This document shows, in pieces, positions 1-5,032 of a stretch of 8,109 nucleotides of DNA. The stretch lies in NCBI GenBank assembly GCA_028708585.1, contig JAQVYO010000064.1:1-8109 (forward strand), given 5' to 3'. The notes beneath the pieces are model-generated. The model was not told the origin of the DNA and did not search any database. It saw only the letters and a list, made by a program, of their open reading frames with translations. Source of the DNA: Oscillospiraceae bacterium (GTDB lineage: Bacteria; Bacillota; Clostridia; Oscillospirales; Oscillospiraceae). The position numbers were made by a program, and so were the translations under genes. Every line of letters starts with the position of its first letter. Positions within the stretch are counted from its first letter, which is position 1.

Positions 1-449
1 CAGTGTCGTATTACAAGCTCATCGAAGAGAAGGCGATCTGCGAAAAGATTCTCGAGGAATTCGGCCTCGACCCGGAGACATCACATATCCTCAACGGACA
101 TGTGCCGGTCAAGGTAAAGGACGGCAAGCGCCCGATCAAGGGCGGAGGCCTCTTGTTCGTCATCGACGGCGGCATGGCGAAAGCGTATCAAAAGGACACC
201 GGCATTGCGGGCTACACGCTGATTTTCAACTCGCGCTTCATGGCGCTGGCGGAACATAAGCCGTATACACCGTTGAAACCCGACGGGACGCAGGATTTTC
301 ACACGCCGAAGCTGCGTACGGTCGAGCTGTTGCGAAAGAGGATGCTCGTCACGGACACCGATCAAGGGCAGGAACTGGAACAGCAGGTGTTGGCACTGCA
401 GGATCTTGCCACAGCCTACAGAGACGGTCTCTTAAAACAGCGCTATTAA
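1..449 (+). CDS. fbp: Fructose-1,6-bisphosphatase class III, C-terminal part
   Basis: Class III (Firmicutes-type) FBPases hydrolyse fructose 1,6-bisphosphate to fructose 6-phosphate plus phosphate, the committed step of gluconeogenesis in the cytosol. The gene is cut by the left edge: the open frame continues to base 1 and only about 149 C-terminal residues are visible, against more than 600 in the family. The family-typical C-terminal block is clear: a LEEFGLDPE segment, then HILNGHVPVKVKDG, GGGLLFVIDGGMAKAYQ and TGIAGYTLIFNSR. A GTG at position 3 could be mistaken for a start, but the protein there is already deep inside the family alignment, so it is an internal Val codon. The gene ends in TAA only 14 bases before the -35 box of the tRNA promoter. 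Codons favour G or C in third position much more than the ars genes downstream, so this is probably the native background of the chromosome. Confidence 0.9.
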   Translation, partial: VSYYKLIEEKAICEKILEEFGLDPETSHILNGHVPVKVKDGKRPIKGGGLLFVIDGGMAKAYQKDTGIAGYTLIFNSRFMALAEHKPYTPLKPDGTQDFHTPKLRTVELLRKRMLVTDTDQGQELEQQVLALQDLATAYRDGLLKQRY

Positions 450-463
450 ATTGTGAAATTCCT

Positions 464-492
464 TTGACAAAGGACTGATAAGATTGTATAAT
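464..492 (+). promoter_or_regulatory. Consensus sigma-A promoter for tRNA-Arg
   Basis: TTGACA at 464-469 and TATAAT at 487-492 are both perfect consensus boxes separated by the ideal 17 bases. Transcription should begin near 499, about 38 bases before the tRNA. A perfect two-box promoter fits the high expression of a tRNA gene. Confidence 0.8.
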
Positions 493-497
493 ATTAT

Positions 498-523
498 CCG
501 TACCGTCAAGCGTGTCGGTACGG
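498..523 (+). repeat. Perfect 8-bp inverted repeat in the tRNA leader
   Basis: CCGTACCG (498-505) and CGGTACGG (516-523) form a perfect 8-bp stem with a 10-base loop, starting almost exactly at the predicted transcription start of the tRNA unit. It could be a removable 5' leader hairpin, a regulator site, or a weak terminator for fbp read-through. Only a broken T-rich run (ATTTATACTTCTT) follows, so it is a poor terminator. The pairing is certain; the role is not known. Confidence 0.45.
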
Positions 524-536
524 ATTTATACTTCTT

Positions 537-612
537 GCGCGCGTAGCTCAATGGATAGAGTAACTGACTACGAATCAGCAGGTTGGGGGTTCGACTCCCT
601 CCGCGCGCACCA
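537..612 (+). tRNA. tRNA-Arg(ACG)
   Basis: A complete 76-base cloverleaf with encoded CCA. The acceptor stem GCGCGCG (537-543) pairs with CGCGCGC (602-608), followed by discriminator A609 and CCA 610-612. The D arm is GCTC/GAGT. The anticodon stem is ACTGA/TCAGC, with its outermost pair mismatched, around the loop CTACGAA, which places anticodon ACG at 570-572. The T arm is GGGGG/CCCTC around loop TTCGACT. A34 would be edited to inosine by TadA to read CGU, CGC and CGA. The gene has its own promoter upstream and its own terminator at 671-704. The 58 bases between CCA and the terminator stem are A-rich and show no second tRNA. Confidence 0.97.
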
Positions 613-670
613 AAAACAAAAGGTAAAAAAGATTTATTGCTTAAAAAGTCAGTAAATCCAAGCCTTTTCG

Positions 671-704
671 GGGCTTCCACTATGAAAAGTGGAAGCCCTT
701 TTTT
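671..704 (+). terminator. Rho-independent terminator of the tRNA-Arg unit
   Basis: GGGCTTCCACT (671-681) and AGTGGAAGCCC (688-698) form a perfect 11-bp stem with a 6-base loop, followed directly by six T residues (699-704). On the minus strand there is no T run after the stem, so it acts in the plus direction. An alternative smaller pairing, AAGCC with GGCTT, overlaps the left arm. Confidence 0.88.
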
Positions 705-728
705 CGTAGATTTATTGGGGTAATAGCT

Positions 729-771
729 TCACTCTGACAGGACTCAAACCTGCAAGCACAGCGTTCAGGAG
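729..771 (-). pseudogene. Probable tRNA-Arg(CCT) 3'-half relic
   Basis: Read on the minus strand, this stretch has the order and spacing of a tRNA from anticodon loop to discriminator. The anticodon loop is CTCCTGA (anticodon CCT), followed by ACGCT as the 3' anticodon strand. Then comes a 6-base variable region, a fully paired T stem GCAGG/CCTGT (one G-T pair) around TTTGAGT, a 7-base acceptor strand CAGAGTG, and then A. No matching D arm or 5' halves lie before it: the expected partner strand of the anticodon stem is replaced by the GGCGCC sequence of the neighbouring repeat. Truncation inside the anticodon loop is where tyrosine integrases commonly cut tRNA genes, so an old attachment site is plausible. 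T56 in the T loop, normally C, indicates decay. Chance similarity cannot be fully excluded. Confidence 0.45.
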
Positions 772-773
772 TG

Positions 774-906
774 GCGCCCTTTTTCAGGGGGCAGTAAAAT
801 CAAAAAGGGCGCTGCCCAAAATCGAATCAATTGAATAAACTGAAACTGCTAAAGGGCGCTGATTTTTATGGCTGATGGAAAGCCAATGAAGTAAGCGCCC
901 TTTTTT
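774..906. repeat. Cluster of four GGGCGC/GCGCCC arms
   Basis: Four related arms lie within 133 bases: GCGCCCTTTTT (774-784), AAAAAGGGCGC (802-812), AAAGGGCGCT (851-860) and AGCGCCCTTT (894-903), the last running on to T906. The first two pair perfectly over 11 bp and the last two over 10 bp; the outer and inner copies can also exchange partners. AAAGGGCGCTG occurs as a direct repeat at 804-814 and 851-861. The 851-903 hairpin contains a smaller one (TGGCT 869-873 with AGCCA 881-885) and ends in a T run, so it could stop plus-strand transcription. A further competing pair is GGGCAG (789-794) with CTGCCC (812-817). No protein or known riboswitch class is recognisable. It may be a small structured RNA, a nested terminator or the remains of a small repetitive element. 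Confidence 0.6.
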
Positions 907-959
907 GGCATAGGCGAATGAGAAAAACCGCATCGGTATCCAAAACAGTATTTGTAGGC

Positions 960-986
960 ATCCGCAAATTTGCGGGTCTCTTTTTT
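960..986 (+). terminator. Terminator-like hairpin before the ars promoter
   Basis: CCGCA (962-966) pairs with TGCGG (971-975) around AATT, extended by T961-G976 and A960-T977, and is followed by CTCTTTTTT ending at 986. The core CCGCAAATTTGCGG is a perfect 14-base palindrome. It would insulate the ars promoter, whose -35 box begins 21 bases later, from upstream transcription. The stretch 907-959 between this and the repeat cluster shows nothing I recognise. Confidence 0.7.
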
Positions 987-999
987 ATAAAAAAGCATG

Positions 1000-1066
1000 A
1001 CCTCATATTGACACTTTTCGATTTGAGGAATATACTATATCATATCGAAGAATTTAGATGTGAGGT
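1000..1066. promoter_or_regulatory. Candidate ArsR operator region
   Basis: Several dyad elements overlap the promoter. CCTCA (1001-1005) and TGAGG (1024-1028) flank the -35 box. TTCGAT (1017-1022) and ATCGAA (1044-1049) flank the -10 box. CATATC (1041-1046) faces GATGTG (1057-1062) with one mismatch. TGAGG recurs at 1061-1065, where it also serves as the arsR ribosome binding site. ArsR repressors bind as dimers to imperfect dyads over their own promoters, so one of these is probably the operator, but the sequence alone does not say which. Confidence 0.45.
1008..1036 (+). promoter_or_regulatory. sigma-A promoter of the ars operon
   Basis: TTGACA at 1008-1013 is a perfect -35 box. TATACT at 1031-1036 is a one-mismatch -10 box after an ideal 17-base spacer. 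The predicted start near 1043 gives a leader of about 30 bases before the arsR ATG at 1073. Such a strong core promoter fits control by repression. Confidence 0.82.
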
Positions 1067-1072
1067 ATTGAT

Positions 1073-1408
1073 ATGGATTACTATTTAGAGAATACGAGAG
1101 TGTTCAAAGCACTGGGCGATCCAAAAAGAGCGATGATCGTAGATATGCTCTCCTGCGGAGAATTATGCGCCTGCAAGATTTTAGAGAAATTCGAGATGTC
1201 CCAATCCACGCTGTCTCATCACATGAAACTCCTCTGTGAGTGCGGTCTTGTCAAAGCGCGGGCAGAAGGCAAATGGACGTATTATTCGTTGGATGAGAAT
1301 ACCATCGACAAAACGAAGCAGTTTTTCTGTTCTATCACGTCCGATAAAGAAAATTGTATCTGCAAAAATAACAAAAATAATTGTAAGGAGTGTAATGAAG
1401 ATGAGTAA
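1073..1408 (+). CDS. arsR: ArsR/SmtB-family arsenite-responsive repressor
   Basis: A 111-residue winged-helix repressor, of normal family length, expected to bind its own promoter as a dimer and release it on As(III) or Sb(III) binding. The N-terminal block FKALGDPKRAMIVDML (11-26) is classical. It is followed by ELCACKILEKF, which carries the metal-site pair Cys32-x-Cys34, and then the recognition helix MSQSTLSHHMKLL (42-54) and the wing with GKWTYYSL (66-73). In the R773 ArsR type site the third ligand is Cys37; here that position is Leu37, so another cysteine must complete a three-thiol site. Candidates are Cys28, Cys55, Cys57, Cys86, or the unusual tail with Cys95-x-Cys97 and Cys104-xx-Cys107. 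The start is set by GTGAGGT at 1060-1066, six bases before ATG. It is the first gene of the operon and its 3' end overlaps the next gene by 8 bases in another frame. Confidence 0.95.
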   Translation: MDYYLENTRVFKALGDPKRAMIVDMLSCGELCACKILEKFEMSQSTLSHHMKLLCECGLVKARAEGKWTYYSLDENTIDKTKQFFCSITSDKENCICKNNKNNCKECNEDE

Positions 1409-1907
1409 ATGCTGTTGTTCTTCCGAAAATTGCTGCCAGCCGCAGTCGAAAAAACCGATCAACATTGATTTTCTATATTTGGACACAACCATCTGTGACA
1501 GGTGTCAGGGCACAGAAAAAGCGCTGGATGACGCGGTTTCCAGCGTCGCGGTGGTGCTCAGTGCCGCAGGGTATGAGGTCAATATAAATAAAGTGAACAT
1601 TTCTACAAGAGAACTGGCGATTCAATACCAGTTTATAAGTTCCCCCACCATTCGCGTCAATGGGCATGATATTGTGATTGAGCTCAAAGAATCGCTCTGT
1701 GAGGATTGCGGAGAGCTCTGTGGCGATAATGTGGACTGCCGTGTGTGGGTATACAACGGCGTCGAATACAACGTGCCGCCCAAGGAGCTGATTGTGGACG
1801 CCATTCTTAAAGAGGTATACGGAAGCGGATCAATTCAGGAGGCCGCCGAACAGTACACACTACCGCATAATCTGGAAGTGTTTTTCAGCGGTAAAGAGTC
1901 CCTGTAA
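1401..1907 (+). CDS. Cys-rich thioredoxin-like protein, DUF2703 type
   Basis: A 168-residue protein of the type annotated as DUF2703 in arsenic operons; its biochemical role is not established. Visible parts are an N-terminal Cys cluster (Cys4-5-6, Cys11-12), then a strand with a CxxC (INIDFLYLDTTICDRCQGT, Cys32 and Cys35) at the head of a helix. Next comes NISTRELAIQYQFISSPTIRVNG, whose SPT resembles the cis-proline loop of thioredoxin folds (Pro82), and then CEDCGELCGDNVDC (Cys100, 103, 107, 113). There is no signal peptide or membrane segment, so it should be cytosolic. ATG 1401 lies 10 bases after AAGGAG (1385-1390); an ATG at 1395 would add two residues and is possible. The frame is open back to 1236, but that part overlaps arsR and has no ribosome site. 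The 8-base overlap with arsR suggests coupled translation. A role as As(III)-binding chaperone or thiol relay is inference. Confidence 0.8.
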   Translation: MSKCCCSSENCCQPQSKKPINIDFLYLDTTICDRCQGTEKALDDAVSSVAVVLSAAGYEVNINKVNISTRELAIQYQFISSPTIRVNGHDIVIELKESLCEDCGELCGDNVDCRVWVYNGVEYNVPPKELIVDAILKEVYGSGSIQEAAEQYTLPHNLEVFFSGKESL

Positions 1908-1922
1908 CAAAGGAGGATTACT

Positions 1923-3572
1923 ATGCGAATTATCATGATCGGAGCGGTAGCCGCAGGAACCTCCGCCGCCGCTAAAGCCAGAAGAAACAACGAGGATGCG
2001 GAAATTGTTATTTATGAAAAAGATAGCTTTATCTCCTACTCCGGCTGCGGTATGCCCTATTATATCGGCGGCGAGGTTAAAAGCGCGGAAGAATTGACCC
2101 CACGCGACCCCGCGTTTTTCAAAAGCAAATACAATGTCGACATTAAAACACTGCACGAGGTTATCTCCATTCACCCGGATGAGAAAACAGTTCAAGTGAG
2201 GGAAATGACAACAGGAAAAGTGTTTTCTGATGTTTATGATAAGCTGGTTATCGCAACCGGGGCGACAGCGGTCGTTCCACCCATAAAAGGGGCAGAACTG
2301 GATTGTGTTTTCACGTTGCGAAACATAGGCGACATGAACCGGATTAAGGAATATATTACGCTCTCATCTCTTAAAACGGCTGCCATTATCGGAACCGGAT
2401 TTATTGGGCTGGAGGTTTGTGAAAATCTGACACGTCTCGGTATGGCCGTCACAATGATTGAAAAGCTGCCGCAGGTCACACCGGGGCTTGACAGCGACAT
2501 GTCGGTTTATGTAAAGGAACATATCGAAAAAAACGGCGTTACGGTTTATACAGGTACTTCCATAGCGGAGATTACCGATAGCGGCGTGATTCTTGAGGGC
2601 GGCGAAGAAATTCGGGCTGATATGGTATTGATTTCAACGGGTGTTCGCCCGAATACCGGGCTTGCAAAAACTGCGGGGATCGAACTCGGCATTGCCGGAG
2701 CAATCCGAGTGAATGAGAAAATGCAGACCAATCTGCCCGATATTTATGCTTGTGGTGATTGTGCCGAGCAATTTCATGTGGTAACAGGAAAGCCTGTATA
2801 CCGCCCTTTAGGCTCTACAGCCAACAAAACCGGAAGAATCGCCGGGGATTGCGTAACCGGTGGCAGTCTTACTTTCCGAGGCGTTCTCGGTACTGGTATT
2901 TTCAAAATCTTTGACATGACTGTCGCTCAGACCGGACTTTCAGAGAGGGAAGCAAAAGAACTCGGCTATGATGTTGCCGTCTGCCATAATATAAAGCCAA
3001 ATAAACCGGAATACATGGGCGGCAAGGAAATGGTCATCAAAGGGATTGGGGACAAATCGGACGGACGGCTTTTAGGCGCACAGATTGTCGGAGCGGAAGG
3101 CGTTGACAAGCGAATTGACGTGTTTGTCACTGCCATTACCTACAAAGCGAAGGTGGAAGATTTATTTCACCTTGATCTGGCTTACGCTCCTCCTTTTTCC
3201 ACGACAAAAGACACTGTGATGTACACCGGTATGATTCTGGATAATGCCATTCACAAAGGCAGACCGCTTATCACGGCTGGGGGGCTTGACGAATTGATGG
3301 AATCCGGTGAAAAATACAACCTTATTGATGCGCGGGAAACAGTTCAATACGAAAAAGGTCACATTGATACCGCAGAAAATGTTCCCCACGCTAAATTGCG
3401 TACATCTGCCGAAAGTCTGGATAAGGATGCGGTGACGGTCACTTACTGTAACAAAGGAGTTACCGGGAATGCGGCGCAAAACATTCTGCTGAATAAGGGC
3501 TTTCACCGGGTATATAACCTGTCGGGTGGCCAGAGGCAATACATTAAATCACATAATAAAGGAGAGCTATAA
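1923..3572 (+). CDS. CoA-disulfide reductase-like flavoprotein fused to rhodanese
   Basis: A 549-residue cytosolic FAD/NAD(P)H disulfide reductase with a C-terminal rhodanese domain, the CoADR-RHD architecture. The FAD motif is GAVAAGTSAAAK (7-18). The single redox cysteine is Cys42 in SYSGCGMPYYIGG. The NAD(P)H-binding motif is IIGTGFIGLE (155-164) and the second FAD motif is YACGDCAE (275-282). The dimerisation part has the LAYAPPFS signature, with the family-conserved Tyr at 421. The rhodanese domain (about 455-549) keeps the aspartate-containing IDARE (468-472) and the active loop CNKGVTG with Cys509. Relatives reduce CoA disulfide, CoA persulfide or polysulfide. The substrate here is unknown, and a related NADH oxidase-like activity is also possible. 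The start follows AAAGGAGG (1909-1916) by six bases, 15 bases after the previous stop. Its place inside the ars operon suggests that it maintains thiols or handles sulfane sulfur during arsenic stress, which is inference. Confidence 0.9.
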   Translation: MRIIMIGAVAAGTSAAAKARRNNEDAEIVIYEKDSFISYSGCGMPYYIGGEVKSAEELTPRDPAFFKSKYNVDIKTLHEVISIHPDEKTVQVREMTTGKVFSDVYDKLVIATGATAVVPPIKGAELDCVFTLRNIGDMNRIKEYITLSSLKTAAIIGTGFIGLEVCENLTRLGMAVTMIEKLPQVTPGLDSDMSVYVKEHIEKNGVTVYTGTSIAEITDSGVILEGGEEIRADMVLISTGVRPNTGLAKTAGIELGIAGAIRVNEKMQTNLPDIYACGDCAEQFHVVTGKPVYRPLGSTANKTGRIAGDCVTGGSLTFRGVLGTGIFKIFDMTVAQTGLSEREAKELGYDVAVCHNIKPNKPEYMGGKEMVIKGIGDKSDGRLLGAQIVGAEGVDKRIDVFVTAITYKAKVEDLFHLDLAYAPPFSTTKDTVMYTGMILDNAIHKGRPLITAGGLDELMESGEKYNLIDARETVQYEKGHIDTAENVPHAKLRTSAESLDKDAVTVTYCNKGVTGNAAQNILLNKGFHRVYNLSGGQRQYIKSHNKGEL

Positions 3573-4636
3573 TGAGCAAACAAAAAATACAAGGTATTAG
3601 CTTTTTTGAAAAGTACCTCACCATATGGGTTCTGCTGTGCATGGCGGCGGGCATCCTGATCGGGAAATTCCTGCCCGTCATCCCAGATGTCTTGGAAAAA
3701 TTTCAATACGCCGGGCAGAACCTCCCGATTGCCATCCTTATCTGGATTATGATTTTCCCCATGATGATGAAGATTGATTTCCAATCTATCAAGAATGTAA
3801 GGAAAAATCCTTCGGGCATCCTCATATCCAGCGGCAGTAGTTGGCTCATCAAACCCTTCCTTATGTTCGGGTTGGCAACCTTGTTTTTCAAAGTAATCTT
3901 TCAATCCTTCATACCGGCTGATTTGGCACAGGACTTCGTAACAGGCGCGGTATTGCTGGGTGTAGCACCCTGCACGGCGATGGTGTTCGTATGGAGTCAT
4001 CTGACCAAAGGCGACCCGGCGCATACGCTTGTACAGGTTTCGGTCAATGACCTTTTGATTCTCGTATTATTTGTGCCGCTGGTACAATTTTTGTTGGGAG
4101 TAAATGGTGTTACGATTCCTTGGGATACGCTCTTCTTTTCCATCGTACTATTCGTTGTCGTGCCGCTGGCTGGCGGCGCACTTACACGCTTTCTGATGAT
4201 AAAGAAAAAAGGCATAGAGTATTTCAATGAAAAATTTCTCCCCAAGTTTGACGGAGTTACGACTTTGGGGCTTCTGCTCACCTTGATCATCATTTTTTCC
4301 TTCCAAGGCGACATTATCTTGGAGCAGCCTCTGTTCGTTTTGCTGATCGCAGTACCGCTGATTCTGCAAAACGTGATCTCGGCCAACTTTACCTACCTGA
4401 TATGCCGGTGGACGAAGCAACCACACAATATTGCTGCTCCTGCTTCCCTGATTGCGGCCTCGGACTTCTTCGAACTTTCTGTGGCGGTAGCAATTGCCCT
4501 TTTCGGTCCGAATTCGCCGGTTGTGCTTGCCTGTACGGTAGGCGTGCTGACCGAAGTTCCCGTCATGCTTTTACTGGTGCGCTTTATCAATAAAACCCGA
4601 CACTGGTTTCCCGGACCGGCAGCCGATAACAAATAA
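3572..4636 (+). CDS. acr3: Acr3-family arsenite efflux transporter
   Basis: A 354-residue inner-membrane carrier of the Acr3 (bile/arsenite/riboflavin transporter) superfamily that exports As(OH)3 driven by the membrane potential or proton gradient. About ten hydrophobic segments are visible, starting at 15-34 and ending near 317-338. The hallmark LLGVAPCTAMVFVWS carries Cys134, the family's essential cysteine. The late helix has ASDFFELSVAVAIALFG with Glu301, the conserved acidic residue, and GVLTEVPVMLLLV with Glu328. This is not ArsB, which belongs to an unrelated, larger 12-helix family. The ATG overlaps the previous TAA by one base (TAATG), with AAAGGAG at 3558-3564, so translation is probably coupled. 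Followed by arsD and arsA, it is the likely membrane partner of the ArsA ATPase. SDFFE, where many Acr3 proteins have NNFE, is a small departure worth noting. Confidence 0.95.
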   Translation: MSKQKIQGISFFEKYLTIWVLLCMAAGILIGKFLPVIPDVLEKFQYAGQNLPIAILIWIMIFPMMMKIDFQSIKNVRKNPSGILISSGSSWLIKPFLMFGLATLFFKVIFQSFIPADLAQDFVTGAVLLGVAPCTAMVFVWSHLTKGDPAHTLVQVSVNDLLILVLFVPLVQFLLGVNGVTIPWDTLFFSIVLFVVVPLAGGALTRFLMIKKKGIEYFNEKFLPKFDGVTTLGLLLTLIIIFSFQGDIILEQPLFVLLIAVPLILQNVISANFTYLICRWTKQPHNIAAPASLIAASDFFELSVAVAIALFGPNSPVVLACTVGVLTEVPVMLLLVRFINKTRHWFPGPAADNK

Positions 4637-4660
4637 TCATATATAAAGGAGCTTTCCACT

Positions 4661-5032
4661 ATGAAAAAAATGAAAATCTTTGAACCCGCTATGTGCTGCC
4701 CGACCGGGCTTTGCGGCGTGGGTGTAGACCCTGAACTGTTGCGTATGTCCACGGTACTGGAAACACTGAAAAAGCATGGCGTTATTGTTGATCGCTTTAA
4801 CCTCAACAGCGCACCGGCAGAGTTTATCACTGACCAGACCATCAATGCCTATATCAATGAGAAAGGCACTGAAGGGCTGCCCGCTGTGATGCTCGATGGC
4901 AAAATTGTCATCACTGGTCGATATCCCACCAATGAAGAATTCACAAAGCTGCTCGACCTTCCCGAAAATGTGCTGGGCAAGCAGAATAAATCTGAGTCCG
5001 GCGGTTGTGGATGTAAGAGAGGTTGCTGTTAA
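4661..5032 (+). CDS. arsD: ArsD arsenite metallochaperone
   Basis: A 123-residue cytosolic protein that binds As(III) or Sb(III) and transfers it to ArsA, raising the affinity of the pump for low arsenite; it is also a weak second repressor in R773. The ligand set Cys12, Cys13 and Cys18 is intact in FEPAMCCPTGLCGVGVDPEL. Further family features are FNLNSAPAEFITDQTIN and GLPAVMLDGKIVITGRYPT. The tail GCGCKRGCC has Cys116, 118, 122 and 123, comparable to but differently spaced from the vicinal Cys pairs at the end of R773 ArsD. The ATG lies 9 bases after AAAGGAG (4645-4651); a second ATG at 4670 would be too far. The next gene begins on the base after its stop. Its place after acr3 rather than after arsR differs from arsRDABC order. 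Confidence 0.95.
   Translation: MKKMKIFEPAMCCPTGLCGVGVDPELLRMSTVLETLKKHGVIVDRFNLNSAPAEFITDQTINAYINEKGTEGLPAVMLDGKIVITGRYPTNEEFTKLLDLPENVLGKQNKSESGGCGCKRGCC

Noticed and set aside
3..5. GTG as the start of a 148-residue protein
   Set aside because: The frame continues to the window edge, and the protein matches the C-terminal part of a much longer phosphatase.
432..680. Minus-strand frame of 82 residues
   Set aside because: It runs through the tRNA-Arg gene, its promoter and the terminator arm; peptides such as GGSRTPNL are the familiar antisense reading of a tRNA.
868..894. Eight-codon frame MADGKPMK within the repeat cluster
   Set aside because: No ribosome site; it lies in the loop region of the 851-903 hairpin and is short enough to be chance.
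774..906. Retron RNA or known riboswitch
   Set aside because: No reverse transcriptase is nearby and none of the conserved cores I know could be recognised; only the repeated arms are supported.
1236..1400. Upstream extension of the DUF2703-type gene
   Set aside because: The frame is open, but this part overlaps arsR and gives an unrelated basic peptide; AAGGAG at 1385-1390 supports a start at 1401 or 1395.
3503..4024. Minus-strand frame of 173 residues opposite the CoADR end and acr3 start
   Set aside because: It is a shadow of two well-supported plus-strand genes and shows no family resemblance or ribosome site.
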